Counted from the stretch's first letter, positions 17,500 through 26,080 are shown. The stretch: DNA of 64,000 nt from Nocardiopsis flavescens (GCF_900141985.1 NZ_FQZK01000001.1:434001-498000), one strand, 5' to 3'. Numbers and translations: made by a program. Notes: a model not told the origin generated them from the sequence alone.

Positions 17500-17940
17500 A
17501 TGTCCGCTCCCCGGCCCGCCAAGGCGCTCAACGAGGGCGTGCGCAAGAGCATGCGCGCCAACAGGGGCCGCGACACCGGCCCCGAACTGGCCGTGCGGCG
17601 GCTCGTGCACGCCGCCGGCCTGCGCTACCGGGTCTCGGCCCGGCCGCTGCCGGACCTGCGCCGCACCGCCGACCTGGTCTTCACGCGCCGCCGGATCGCC
17701 GTGTTCGTCGACGGCTGCTTCTGGCACGGCTGTCCCGAGCACCACACCCGGGCGCGCACCAACGCCGACTACTGGGCCGAGAAGGTCCGGGCCAACCGCG
17801 AGCGCGACGCCGACACCGACCGGCGCCTGGCACGGGCCGGGTGGACGGTGCTGCGGATCTGGGAGCACGAGGGGGCCGACGCCGCGGCCCAGAGGATCGT
17901 CGCGGCGGTGCGGGGGGCCGGCGACACGCCCGGGGGGTGA
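17500..17940 (+). CDS. vsr: Very short patch repair endonuclease Vsr
   Basis: This 146-aa protein has the Vsr signature in order: VRKSMRANRGRDTGPELAVR at the N-terminus, DLVF (Asp58, equivalent to the catalytic Asp), VFVDGCFWHGCPEHH (residues 69-82; zinc and catalytic His region) and a C-terminal WEHE. Vsr nicks next to T:G mismatches created by deamination of 5-methylcytosine. No cytosine methyltransferase gene is adjacent, although Vsr is usually beside a dcm-like gene. The stop is 31 bp from a convergent small gene. Confidence 0.92.
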   Translation: MSAPRPAKALNEGVRKSMRANRGRDTGPELAVRRLVHAAGLRYRVSARPLPDLRRTADLVFTRRRIAVFVDGCFWHGCPEHHTRARTNADYWAEKVRANRERDADTDRRLARAGWTVLRIWEHEGADAAAQRIVAAVRGAGDTPGG

Positions 17941-17971
17941 CCGGATCCGGCCACCGCCCGGGCGGGCGCGA

Positions 17972-18289
17972 CTATTCCCGCGGGCCGCCCCCGCGCGGCA
18001 GGCGGGCCGCGGCGCGCGCGGCCAGGGCGCGCAGGCGGCCCCGGGCGCGCAGCAGCGCCGACCTCACCCGCCCCGTCCGCCCCGCCGCGGTCGCGCCGGA
18101 AACCTCCTGGTCAACGGCCCCGTCCGCCGCCACGGCGGCCTGCGAGGCCTGCTCCGTGCGGTCCCGCAGCCGGTCGCGGACCTGGTCGGGGGTGTAGGCG
18201 CGGCGCTGGCGCTCCGCGCGGGCGATCGCCACGCCCGTGGCCGCGACTCCCACGAAAGCGGCCGCTCCGAGTACTTTCCACCATCGCAT
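17972..18289 (-). CDS. Small membrane-anchored protein of unknown function
   Basis: A 105-aa protein with one N-terminal transmembrane segment (about residues 5-23, VLGAAAFVGVAATGVAIA) and a basic, Ala/Arg-rich cytoplasmic tail that could be helical. I recognise no domain. ATG at 18289 is divergent from the permuted NlpC/P60-like gene, 17 bp away, so the two share a promoter region and may be functionally linked in the envelope. Confidence 0.65.
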   Translation of the reverse strand: MRWWKVLGAAAFVGVAATGVAIARAERQRRAYTPDQVRDRLRDRTEQASQAAVAADGAVDQEVSGATAAGRTGRVRSALLRARGRLRALAARAAARLPRGGGPRE

Positions 18290-18306
18290 GTGCCTAGGCT
18301 AGCGGT

Positions 18307-18972
18307 GTGGCCGATAGCGAGATCTCTTTGGACCGGGCGCTGGAGCTGACCCGGACCGGCGACGTGTGGGTGTTCCGGGGGACGAGCGCGGCCGACCGCG
18401 CCATCCAGATCACCACCAACAGCCCCGTCAACCACGTGGGCATGTCGGTGGTCGTCGACGACCTGCCCCCGCTCATGTGGCACGCCGAGCTGGGCCGGTC
18501 CCTGCCCGACATGTGGACCGGCAGGCACCAGCGCGGCGTGCAGCTGCACGACCTGCGCGACGCCGTCCTGGTGTGGGGGCGCAAGTACGGCCAGCGCGGC
18601 TGGCTGCGCCAGATCGACCCCGAGGTGGGCCGGGAGGCCGAGGACGCCGTGCTGCGCACCATCGCGCGCCTGGACGGCACCCCCTTCCCCTCCACCGCGC
18701 AGATGGCCGGGCGGTGGGCGCGCGGGCGGCTGCCGCTGCGCCTGCCCTCGTTCCGCCGCCGCGACCGGGACCCGGAGCAGGCCGAGAGCGCCCTGGAGTC
18801 CGCCTACTGCGCCGAGGTCATCGCCCTGACCTACGAGGCGATGGGCCTGCTGCCCGGCGGGCGCCGCCCCGGGTACTACGACCCGGGGCGGTTCTGGAGC
18901 GGGGACCGCCTCAAGCTGGAGGGCGGCCACTCCCTGGGCGGGGAGATCACCGTCTCGCTGCCCGGGGAGTAG
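18307..18972 (+). CDS. Permuted papain-like (NlpC/P60, YiiX-type) hydrolase
   Basis: A 221-aa protein in which the catalytic His (PVNHVGMSVV, near residue 44) precedes the catalytic Cys (SAYCAEVIALTYEAMGLL, near residue 162). That order defines the circularly permuted NlpC/P60 (YiiX/YaeF) group of papain-like enzymes. There is no signal peptide, so it is probably cytoplasmic. Reported relatives act on lipids, amides or peptides; the substrate here is unknown. The start is GTG at 18307. It is divergent from a small membrane protein gene. Confidence 0.75.
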   Translation: MADSEISLDRALELTRTGDVWVFRGTSAADRAIQITTNSPVNHVGMSVVVDDLPPLMWHAELGRSLPDMWTGRHQRGVQLHDLRDAVLVWGRKYGQRGWLRQIDPEVGREAEDAVLRTIARLDGTPFPSTAQMAGRWARGRLPLRLPSFRRRDRDPEQAESALESAYCAEVIALTYEAMGLLPGGRRPGYYDPGRFWSGDRLKLEGGHSLGGEITVSLPGE

Positions 18973-18979
18973 CGGGCCC

Positions 18980-20026
18980 TCACCGGCGGGGCGGGGCGGC
19001 GGTGCTGCCGCGCACGACCAGGTCGGTGGCCAGGTCCAGGCGCAGGTTGGCCGGGCGCCCGCCGCGCGCCAGCACCAGCGCCATGCGGGTCGCCTCCTCG
19101 GCCATCTCGGTCAGGGGCTGGCGGACCGTGGTCAGCGGCGGCCCCACCCACCGGGCCACCGGCAGGTCGTCGTAGCCCACGACGCTGAGGTCCTCGGGGA
19201 TGCGCACCCCCAGCTCGCGCGCCGCCTCGTACAGCCCCATGGCCTGGAGGTCGCTGCCCGCGAACACCGCCGTGGGCGGGTCCTCCAGCGCCAGCAGCTC
19301 GCGGCCCCGGTCGCGCCCGCTCTCCACGTGGAAGTCCCCGTGCCGGATGAGGGCGGGGTCCACCGCGATGCCCGCCGCGTCCAGGGCCGAGGTGTAGCCG
19401 TCGATGCGCGCCTTGCTGCACAGCACCGCGCGCGGCCCGCCGATGACGGCGATGCGCCGGTGCCCCAGGTCGACGAGGTGGCGGGTGGCGGCCAGCCCGC
19501 CGCTCCAGTTGGCCGACCCCACCGCGGGCATGTCCGGTCCGGGGTCCCCCGCCGGGTCCACCACGACGAAGGGGATGCCGCGCGCCGAGAGCCGGGTGCG
19601 CTGCTCGGCGGCCAGGCCGGAGAAGACCAGGACCACCGCGGTGGGGCGGCGGGCCAGGACCGCGTCGATCCAGTCGTCGCGCGGGGTGCTCCCGCCGGAC
19701 TCGGTGAGCACGACGCTCAGCCCCTCCTCCCGGGCGATGTTCTCCACCCCGCGCACCACCTCGATGGCCCAGGCGCTGTCGAGTTCGTGGAAGACCAGGT
19801 CGATGAGGGCGGAGCGCCCGCCGCCGGGCCCGCGCCGGCGCCGGTACCCGTGGGTGCGGATCAGCTCCTCCACCCGGGCGCGGGTGTCCTCGGCGACGTC
19901 GGCGCGGCCGTTGAGGACCTTGGACACGGTGGGGACCGAGACCCCCGCGGCCTCCGCAATTTTCGCGATGGTCACCGGCCCGGTGATCGCCCCGGCGGGG
20001 GCCTCCTGGTTCGGGTGTGTACTCAC
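18980..20026 (-). CDS. LacI-family repressor of the adjacent sugar importer (BxlR/XylR-like)
   Basis: This 348-aa regulator has an N-terminal LacI helix-turn-helix (about residues 18-65: VTIAKIAEAAGVSVPTVSKV, then LNGRADVAEDTR) and a periplasmic-binding-protein-like effector domain. GTG at 20026 is divergent from the sugar-binding protein gene. Operator-like repeats with the CGAAA-N-TTTCG form lie just before that gene, matching xylose/xylobiose repressors (BxlR CGAA-N-TTCG). It probably represses the importer and is released by an imported pentose oligomer; the exact sugar is inferred. Confidence 0.88.
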   Translation of the reverse strand: MSTHPNQEAPAGAITGPVTIAKIAEAAGVSVPTVSKVLNGRADVAEDTRARVEELIRTHGYRRRRGPGGGRSALIDLVFHELDSAWAIEVVRGVENIAREEGLSVVLTESGGSTPRDDWIDAVLARRPTAVVLVFSGLAAEQRTRLSARGIPFVVVDPAGDPGPDMPAVGSANWSGGLAATRHLVDLGHRRIAVIGGPRAVLCSKARIDGYTSALDAAGIAVDPALIRHGDFHVESGRDRGRELLALEDPPTAVFAGSDLQAMGLYEAARELGVRIPEDLSVVGYDDLPVARWVGPPLTTVRQPLTEMAEEATRMALVLARGGRPANLRLDLATDLVVRGSTAAPPRR

Positions 20027-20104
20027 GCCGCCCGATACTACGCGCCTCCGGGCTGTTCAGCACCGCCGCCCGCGAATCCCCGGTGATCTGAGCCACAACG
20101 GATA

Positions 20105-20133
20105 TTGACGCGCCTCACGCCGCGTCGTACATT
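20105..20133 (+). promoter_or_regulatory. Sigma-70-type promoter for the sugar ABC operon
   Basis: TTGACG (20105-20110) and TACATT (20128-20133) are separated by exactly 17 bases, the ideal spacing for a vegetative promoter, upstream of the sugar-binding protein gene. The predicted start near 20140 places the LacI-type operators immediately downstream. Confidence 0.7.
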
Positions 20134-20146
20134 CGGGCACCACAAG

Positions 20147-20172
20147 TTTCGGAATAAAGTCCGAAAGTTTCG
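20147..20172. promoter_or_regulatory. LacI-type operators of the sugar importer
   Basis: Two overlapping palindromes lie between the promoter and the start codon. One is TTTCGGA-N6-TCCGAAA (20147-20166); the other is CGAAAGTTTCG (20162-20172), which fits the CGAA-N-TTCG operator of the xylobiose regulator BxlR. Bound repressor would block elongation. The divergent LacI gene is the obvious partner. Confidence 0.7.
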
Positions 20173-20187
20173 ACCAAGGGACACGCG

Positions 20188-21471
20188 ATGACCACCCCCC
20201 GAGTCGGCACGGCCGCCGCACTGGCCGCGCTCACCCTGCTCACCGCCACCGCCTGCTCCGGCGGCGGAGCGGCCTCCGAGGACATGCACGTGTGGATGTA
20301 CCAGGACACCCTCGTCGTCGTCCAGGAGGGAGCCGTCGAACGCTTCAACGAGGACCAGGGCGCCGACGGCACCACCGCCGTCATCGACCAGGTCCCCGGC
20401 GACAACTACGTCGAACGCCTGCGCACCGCCATGGGATCGGCCCAAAAGCCCGACGTGTTCTTCAACTGGGGCGCGGGCAGCATCGCCCCCTACGCCGAAC
20501 AGGGCCTGCTCGAACCCCTCGACGACCACCTCGCCCAGAACCCGGAGCTGGCCGAGGCCTTCCTGCCCTCCGTCCTGGAGTCGGGCAAGGTCGACGGCGT
20601 CCAGTACGGCATCCCCCTGCGCGGCACCCAGCCCGTCGTCCTCTTCTACAACCGGGCCGTCTTCGACGAGGTCGGCGCCGAGCCCCCGCAGACCTGGGAC
20701 GACCTGCTGTCCCTGGTCGACGAGTTCACCGAGGCCGACGTCACCCCCTTCGCCCTGGCCGGCGCCGACCCCTGGACCGAGCAGATGTGGCTCCAGTACC
20801 TCGTGGACCGCATCGGCGGACCCGAGGTGTTCGCCCGCATCGCCGGGGGCGACTCCGAGGGCTGGCGCGACCCGGCCATCCTCCAGGCCGCCGAGACGGT
20901 CGCCGACCTCGTCGACCGCGGCGCCTTCGGCGACTCCTACGCCTCGGTCAGCTACACCGAGGGCGGCGCCTCCACCCTGCTCTCCGAGGGCCGGGCCGCC
21001 ATGCACCTCATGGGCTCCTGGGAGTACTCCACCCACCTGGACCAGGCCCCCGAGTTCGCCGAGAACGACCTGGGCTACGTGACCTTCCCGCCGCTGCCGG
21101 ACGGCGCCGGGGACCCCGCCAACATCGTCGGCAACCCCACCAACTACTTCTCCGTCACCGCCGAGGGCCCCCACCTGGAGCACGCCCTGGAGTTCCTGGC
21201 CTACACCGCCCAGGACGAGTACGTGGCCGACATGGTCGCCAACGGCGAGGTGCCCACCACCACCGGCGCCGAGGACGTGCTCGCCGACAGCCCCGACCCC
21301 GAGTTCGCCGTCTTCCAGTACGAGCTGGTCCGCGACGCCCCCCACTTCCAGCTGTCCTGGGACCAGGCGCTGACCCCGGAGATCGCCACCCCGATGGTCA
21401 CCGAGATCGAGGCCCTCTTCAACGGCCAGAGCACCCCGGAGGAATTCGTCGACGCCGTGGCCGCCCTGTGA
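20188..21471 (+). CDS. Sugar ABC transporter substrate-binding lipoprotein (BxlE-like)
   Basis: This 427-aa family-1 solute-binding protein has a lipoprotein signal peptide ending LLTATAC (lipid Cys23). The mature part has typical features: YNRAVFDEVGAEPPQTWDDLL and EGRAAMHLMGSWE. It captures a sugar, most likely a xylo- or related oligosaccharide, outside the membrane. ATG at 20188 has only a weak ribosome site (AAGGG). Two permease genes follow with 4-base overlaps. There is no ATPase gene, as in Streptomyces and relatives where a shared MsiK serves several sugar importers. Confidence 0.92.
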   Translation: MTTPRVGTAAALAALTLLTATACSGGGAASEDMHVWMYQDTLVVVQEGAVERFNEDQGADGTTAVIDQVPGDNYVERLRTAMGSAQKPDVFFNWGAGSIAPYAEQGLLEPLDDHLAQNPELAEAFLPSVLESGKVDGVQYGIPLRGTQPVVLFYNRAVFDEVGAEPPQTWDDLLSLVDEFTEADVTPFALAGADPWTEQMWLQYLVDRIGGPEVFARIAGGDSEGWRDPAILQAAETVADLVDRGAFGDSYASVSYTEGGASTLLSEGRAAMHLMGSWEYSTHLDQAPEFAENDLGYVTFPPLPDGAGDPANIVGNPTNYFSVTAEGPHLEHALEFLAYTAQDEYVADMVANGEVPTTTGAEDVLADSPDPEFAVFQYELVRDAPHFQLSWDQALTPEIATPMVTEIEALFNGQSTPEEFVDAVAAL

Positions 21472-22376
21472 GCGCCCCCGCCCGCAGCCGGGCCGCCCCC
21501 CGCACCGGGCGGCCCGGCCCCCTCTGGGCCCTGCCCGGCGCCCTGTTCTTCGGCGTGTTCGCCGTCCTGCCCATGCTCCTGGTGGCGTACCTGTCCTTCA
21601 CCCACTGGAACGGGCTGGGCACCCCCGCCTTCGCCGGGCTCGACAACTGGACCCGCCTGGCCGGCGACCCCCTCATGCACCGCGCCGCCGGGCTGAGCCT
21701 GCTCCTCACCGTCTCCAGTTGGGCGATCCAGACACCGATCAGCCTGCTGCTGGGGGTGTGGTCGGCCGGGCGCCAGCGCGGCCGGGCCTTCCTCTCGGCG
21801 GTCTTCTTCCTACCCCTGCTGCTGTCGTCCGCGGCCGTGGCCATCGTCTGGCGCGCCCTGCTCGACCCCAACTTCGGCCCCCTGGCCTGGGCCGGGCCCG
21901 CCCTGGGCCTGGGCTCCCTGGACCCGCTGGGCAGCGGCGGCAGCGCCTTCTGGGTGATCGTGGCCGTCGCGGCCTGGCAGTTCATCCCCCTGCACATGCT
22001 GCTCTACCAGGGCGGGGCCCGCCAGATCCCGGCCACCCTCTACCAGGCGGCCCGCATCGACGGCGCCGGGCGCCTGGGCATGTTCTGGCACATCACCCTG
22101 CCCCAGCTGCGCAACACCATCACCACCTCCTCGGTGCTGATGGTCGTCGGATCGCTGACCTACTTCGACACGGTGCTCATCATGACCGACGGCGGCCCGG
22201 GCACCGACACCACCATCGTCCCCTACCTCATGTTCCGGGCCGGGTTCCGCAGCTGGGAGCTGGGCTACGCCGGCGCCATCGCGTTCACCCTGGTCGTGGT
22301 GGCCACGCTGATCGCCCTGGTGATGGTCCGCCTGACGGGGTTCGGCTCGATGCGCAGCACCAGGGAGGGCCTGTGA
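21468..22376 (+). CDS. Sugar ABC transporter permease (MalF type)
   Basis: A 302-aa inner-membrane permease with six hydrophobic segments and the EAA loop AARIDGAGRLGMFWHITLP (about residues 200-218), which contacts the ATPase. GTG at 21468 overlaps the stop of the binding-protein gene, and its own stop overlaps the next permease start. It forms the channel with the MalG-type partner. Confidence 0.94.
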   Translation: MSAPARSRAAPRTGRPGPLWALPGALFFGVFAVLPMLLVAYLSFTHWNGLGTPAFAGLDNWTRLAGDPLMHRAAGLSLLLTVSSWAIQTPISLLLGVWSAGRQRGRAFLSAVFFLPLLLSSAAVAIVWRALLDPNFGPLAWAGPALGLGSLDPLGSGGSAFWVIVAVAAWQFIPLHMLLYQGGARQIPATLYQAARIDGAGRLGMFWHITLPQLRNTITTSSVLMVVGSLTYFDTVLIMTDGGPGTDTTIVPYLMFRAGFRSWELGYAGAIAFTLVVVATLIALVMVRLTGFGSMRSTREGL

Positions 22377-23290
22377 GAAGCGTCGTGGACGAACGCACCC
22401 CCGCGAGCGGGCGGCGCACCGCCCCGCCCCCGCGCCGCCCCGGCACCGCCGGGCGCGTCCGCCACCGCGGGGTGGGCGAGCGCCCCAACCTCCTGGGCGG
22501 CCTGGGCGCCCTGGCCTGGCTCGCCGTGGTGGTACTGCCGCTGTACGCCCTGGTCATCGCCACCTTCCAGCGCGGCGAGAACTACGTCCCCGAGGGCCCG
22601 CTGGCCCCGCCCTCGGACCCCACCCTGGGCAACTACGCCACCGCCGTCGACAAGGGGCTGCTCGGCTTCATCGGCAACACCGCCCTGGTCACGGTGGGCG
22701 TGGTCGCCCTGGTCGTGGTGCTGGCCGCCACCACCTCGTTCGCCGTGGTGCGCTCGCGCACCCGGCTCACCGACACCGCGTTCCGCATGTTCCTGCTGGG
22801 CCTGGCCATCCCGGCGCAGGCCGTCATCATCCCCGTGTACGTCATCATCGTGCGCCTGGAGCTGTACGACACCCTCGCCGCGATCGTCCTGCCCACCGCC
22901 GCCTTCGCCCTGCCGGTGTGCGTGCTCATCCTCGTCGGCTCCATGCGCGACATCTCCGAGGAGCTGTACGAGGCCATGGCCCTGGACGGCGCCGGACCGG
23001 TGCGCACCTTCTGGCGCCTGGTCGTGCCCATGTCCCGCTCCGGGCTGGGCACCGTCGCCGTCTACTCCGCGCTCCAGGCCTGGAACGGCTTCCTGTTCCC
23101 GCTGATCCTCACCCAGTCCTCCGACCGGCGCGTCATCACCATGGGCCTGTACGAGTTCCAGGGCGAGTACCGGGTCGACGTCCCCGGGCTCCTCACCGCC
23201 GTCGTCCTGTCCACCGTCCCCCTCTTCCTCGTCTACCTGGTGGCCCGCCGCTCCCTCGCTGACGGCCTGATGGGCGTGGGCGGCAAATGA
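22373..23290 (+). CDS. Sugar ABC transporter permease (MalG type)
   Basis: A 305-aa permease with a basic, Pro-rich cytoplasmic N-terminus (1-40), six membrane segments and the EAA loop AMALDGAGPVRTFWRLVVP (about 200-218). GTG at 22373 overlaps the previous stop. It is the last gene of the importer operon. No glycosidase gene follows, although bxl-type operons often end with a beta-xylosidase. Confidence 0.94.
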   Translation: MRSVVDERTPASGRRTAPPPRRPGTAGRVRHRGVGERPNLLGGLGALAWLAVVVLPLYALVIATFQRGENYVPEGPLAPPSDPTLGNYATAVDKGLLGFIGNTALVTVGVVALVVVLAATTSFAVVRSRTRLTDTAFRMFLLGLAIPAQAVIIPVYVIIVRLELYDTLAAIVLPTAAFALPVCVLILVGSMRDISEELYEAMALDGAGPVRTFWRLVVPMSRSGLGTVAVYSALQAWNGFLFPLILTQSSDRRVITMGLYEFQGEYRVDVPGLLTAVVLSTVPLFLVYLVARRSLADGLMGVGGK

Positions 23291-23411
23291 GCCGCCGGGT
23301 TTCGGACCGCCGCGACCAGGGCAGGCGGCTGATGACACCGGGAGGGCCCGGGCGCGAACCGAACGGCTCCCCCGCCCGTAGTCCCCCACAGGGACGGGAC
23401 GAGGGGAACCG

Positions 23412-24035
23412 ATGGACCACGACGCACTGGACGGGGCCGCGGAGGCCGAACTGGCGACCCGCTGGGGACCTTTCCGCCTGGTGGCCTTTCGCGACCCGGC
23501 CGACCGCACCGACCACATGGCCCTGGTGCGCGGCAGCGTCCGCGACCGCGACGAGGTCCCGGTGCGCGTGCACTCCGAATGCCTCACCGGCGACGTCTTC
23601 GGGGCCCTGCGCTGCGAGTGCGGCGACCAGCTCACCGCCGCCCTGGACACCGTCGCCGCCGCCGGCCTGGGCGTGATCGTCTACCTGCGCGGCCACGAGG
23701 GGCGCGGCATCGGCCTGCTGGACAAGGTCCGCACCCTGGCGCTCCAGGACGGGGCGGGGCTGGACACCGTCGACTCGGCCACCGCCCTGGGCCTGCCCGT
23801 GGACGTGCGCGACTACGGACCCGCCGCCCGCGTCCTGCACCACCTGGGCGTGCGCTCGGTGCGCCTGCTGTCCAACAACCCCGACAAGGTCCGCGCCCTG
23901 AAGGAGCACGGGGTACGGGTGGCCGCCCGCGAACGCCTGCTCGCCCCCGTGCGCCCCGAGAACCTGCCCTACCTCAGGGCCAAGCGCGAGCGGCTGGGCC
24001 ACGACCTGCCCGCACCGGACCTGCCCGATGCCTGA
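23412..24035 (+). CDS. ribA: GTP cyclohydrolase II paralogue with Leu in place of the key Tyr
   Basis: This 207-aa stand-alone RibA-fold protein has the zinc site Cys57, Cys68, Cys70 (HSECLTGDVFGALRCECG) and YLRGHEGRGIGL. The Tyr equivalent to E. coli RibA Tyr105 (KIRAYALQD) is Leu109 (KVRTLALQD). In S. coelicolor a paralogue lacking this Tyr was reported to stop at the formylated intermediate FAPy instead of the normal triamino product. This gene is probably the same kind and not the riboflavin enzyme. ATG at 23412 has AGGGGAA upstream. The stop overlaps the next start by 8 bp, tying it to the alcohol-phosphate transferase and not to rib genes. Confidence 0.85.
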   Translation: MDHDALDGAAEAELATRWGPFRLVAFRDPADRTDHMALVRGSVRDRDEVPVRVHSECLTGDVFGALRCECGDQLTAALDTVAAAGLGVIVYLRGHEGRGIGLLDKVRTLALQDGAGLDTVDSATALGLPVDVRDYGPAARVLHHLGVRSVRLLSNNPDKVRALKEHGVRVAARERLLAPVRPENLPYLRAKRERLGHDLPAPDLPDA

Positions 24036-24765
24036 CCTCGCCGCCGCGGCGGACGCCCGGCGCTCCCCGCACCGCGCGCTCGCCGGCGCGGCAGCCGCCC
24101 AGATCGCCGTGCTCGCGGCCCTGGCCGCCACCGTCGGCCTGGGCCCGGCCGGGGCGGCGGTGGCCGCGGCCACCGCCGCCGCGGGCGCCCTGCTCACCGC
24201 CCGCGCCGCCCTCCGCGCCCGCCACCGGTTCGGCCCCGCCGACGCCGTCACCCTGGCCCGGTGCACCCTCATCGCCGCCACCGCGGGGCTGGTCGCCGAC
24301 GGCGCCCACCCCTGGGCGGTGCTGGGCACCGCCGCCCCGGCCCTGGCCCTGGACCTGGTCGACGGGCCGGTGGCCCGCCGCACCCGCACCGCCACCGACT
24401 TCGGGGCGCGTTTCGACATGGAGGCGGACGCGTTCCTGCTGCTGGTCCTGAGCGTGGCCGCCGCGCCCCTGCTCGGCCCGTGGACGCTCGCGGTCGGCGG
24501 GATGCGGTACGCGTTCGCCGCCGCCGCGTGGTGGGCCCCCTGGCTGTCGGCGCCGCTGCCGCCCGGCCGGGCCCGCAAGGTTGTGGCCGCCCTACAGGGG
24601 GTCGCGCTCCTGGCGGCCCTGGCCCCGCTCACCCCCGTGCCGGTCGCCGCCGCCGCGGTCGCGGTCGCCCTGGCGCTGCTCACCTGGTCCTTCGGCCGCG
24701 ACGTCCGGTGGCTCCACCGCACCCGGAACCCGGCCGGCACCGCCCCCGAACGCGTCCGGACCTGA
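24028..24765 (+). CDS. CDP-alcohol phosphatidyltransferase family protein
   Basis: A 245-aa, Ala/Leu-rich polytopic protein. It has the full family signature D-G-x2-A-R-x8-G-x3-D-x3-D, starting at DGPVAR near residue 111; the Asp residues bind the metal and CDP. These membrane enzymes transfer a phosphoalcohol or phosphatidyl group from a CDP-activated donor to a hydroxyl acceptor. Neither donor nor acceptor can be deduced. The ATG overlaps the RibA stop by 8 bases, so a product of the RibA branch may be joined to a phospho-alcohol or lipid; that is an inference. Confidence 0.88.
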   Translation: MPDLAAAADARRSPHRALAGAAAAQIAVLAALAATVGLGPAGAAVAAATAAAGALLTARAALRARHRFGPADAVTLARCTLIAATAGLVADGAHPWAVLGTAAPALALDLVDGPVARRTRTATDFGARFDMEADAFLLLVLSVAAAPLLGPWTLAVGGMRYAFAAAAWWAPWLSAPLPPGRARKVVAALQGVALLAALAPLTPVPVAAAAVAVALALLTWSFGRDVRWLHRTRNPAGTAPERVRT

Positions 24766-24799
24766 AAGGGTGGCGGGGACATCCACCAGGAGGAGGACC

Positions 24800-25774
24800 A
24801 TGGCACGGACCGCGCGGGCGTTCTGGACCCTCTCGCCCGGCAGGGGCGAGATCCGCGAGGAGGCACTGGCCGACCCCGGACCCGGCCGGGTCCTGGTGCG
24901 CACCCTGTACTCCGGCATCAGCCGCGGCACCGAGACCCTGGTGTTCGGCGGCGGCGTCCCGCCCGGCCAGTACCGGGTCATGCGCGCCCCCTTCCAGGAG
25001 GGCGACTTCCCCGGCCCGCTCAAGTACGGGTACCTCAACGTGGGCGTCGTCGAGGAGGGCCCCGACCGGCTGGCCGGGCGCACGGTGTTCACCCTCCACC
25101 CGCACCAGGACCTGTTCACCGTCCCGGTGGACGCCGTCTGCCCCGTGCCCGAAGGGGTGCCCGCCGAGCGGGCGGTGCTGGCCGGGACGGTCGAGACCGC
25201 CGTCAACGCCCTGTGGGACGCCTCGCCCCTGATCGGGGACCGCATCGCCGTGGTGGGCGCCGGGATGGTGGGCTGCTGCGTGGCCCGCCTGGCGGCGGGC
25301 ATCCCGGGGGCGCGCGTCCAACTGGTAGACGTGGACCCCGCCCGCGCGGACACCGCCGCCGCGCTGGGGGTGGGGTTCGCCGCGCCGGAGGACGCCGGCG
25401 CCGACTGCGACCTGGTCTTCCACACCAGCGCCACCGAGGCCGGGCTCACCCGCTCCCTGGAGCTGCTCGCGCCCGAGGGCGAGGTGGTCGAGCTGAGCTG
25501 GTACGGCGACCGGCGGGTGATCCTGCCGCTGGGCGGGGAGTTCCACTCCCAGCGGCTGGCCGTGCGCGCCAGCCAGGTGGGGATGATCTCCCCCGCCCGC
25601 CGGTCCCGCTACGAGCACGCCGAACGCCTCCAGCTGGCCCTGCGCCTGCTCGCCGACCCGGCCTTCGACGCCCTGCTGACCGGCGAGAGCGCCTTCGGGG
25701 ACCTGCCCTCGGTGCTGCCGCGGCTGGCCGACGGCTCCCTGCCCGCCCTGTGCCACCGCATCGCCTACCCCTGA
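24800..25774 (+). CDS. MDR-superfamily (zinc-type) dehydrogenase
   Basis: A 324-aa medium-chain dehydrogenase/reductase. It has the GroES-like N-terminal domain with LYSGISRGTE where zinc alcohol dehydrogenases have the Cys ligand region, so the catalytic-zinc Cys is absent. The Rossmann motif is VGAGMVGCCVARLA (about residues 151-164). The substrate is unknown. ATG at 24800 follows AGGAGGAGG, a very strong ribosome site, 34 bp after the CDP-alcohol transferase gene. It belongs to the same operon as the RibA paralogue. Confidence 0.86.
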   Translation: MARTARAFWTLSPGRGEIREEALADPGPGRVLVRTLYSGISRGTETLVFGGGVPPGQYRVMRAPFQEGDFPGPLKYGYLNVGVVEEGPDRLAGRTVFTLHPHQDLFTVPVDAVCPVPEGVPAERAVLAGTVETAVNALWDASPLIGDRIAVVGAGMVGCCVARLAAGIPGARVQLVDVDPARADTAAALGVGFAAPEDAGADCDLVFHTSATEAGLTRSLELLAPEGEVVELSWYGDRRVILPLGGEFHSQRLAVRASQVGMISPARRSRYEHAERLQLALRLLADPAFDALLTGESAFGDLPSVLPRLADGSLPALCHRIAYP

Positions 25775-26080
25775 CCGGGGAGCGGGGCGCCGCCCCGGCC
25801 GTGCCCGCAAACGGGGGCCGGGGTCCCCGGGCCCGGCACGAGCCATCCGAGCCGAGGGCCGGGTCCCGGCACGAAAGACCGCACCCGCGGCCGACGCCGA
25901 GGGCGCGGGCATGGACCGAAAAGCGGCACCCGCGGCCCGGAACCCGGAGACGGCGGGACCGGCCGTGCGACCCTGCCCGCGGCCGAGCACCGAAGGCCGC
26001 GCCGGGGACCGGACGGCCGGGCCCGGGAGCGCGATCCGCCTCCCGGGGCCCCGACGCACCGGGGCCGCCCGGCCCGGCCC
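25775..26080. other. Intergenic region without a recognisable gene
   Basis: These 306 bp separate two convergent genes, the MDR dehydrogenase and the metallo-beta-lactamase-fold protein. The stretch is GC-rich, with the short direct repeat GCACCCGCGGCC occurring twice (25875-25945). I see no credible coding frame with a ribosome site, and no clear terminator. Confidence 0.5.

Noticed and set aside
24028-24765. Riboflavin operon reading of the RibA neighbourhood
   Set aside because: No ribB, ribD, ribE or ribH gene and no FMN riboswitch lie nearby, and the coupled gene encodes a CDP-alcohol transferase.
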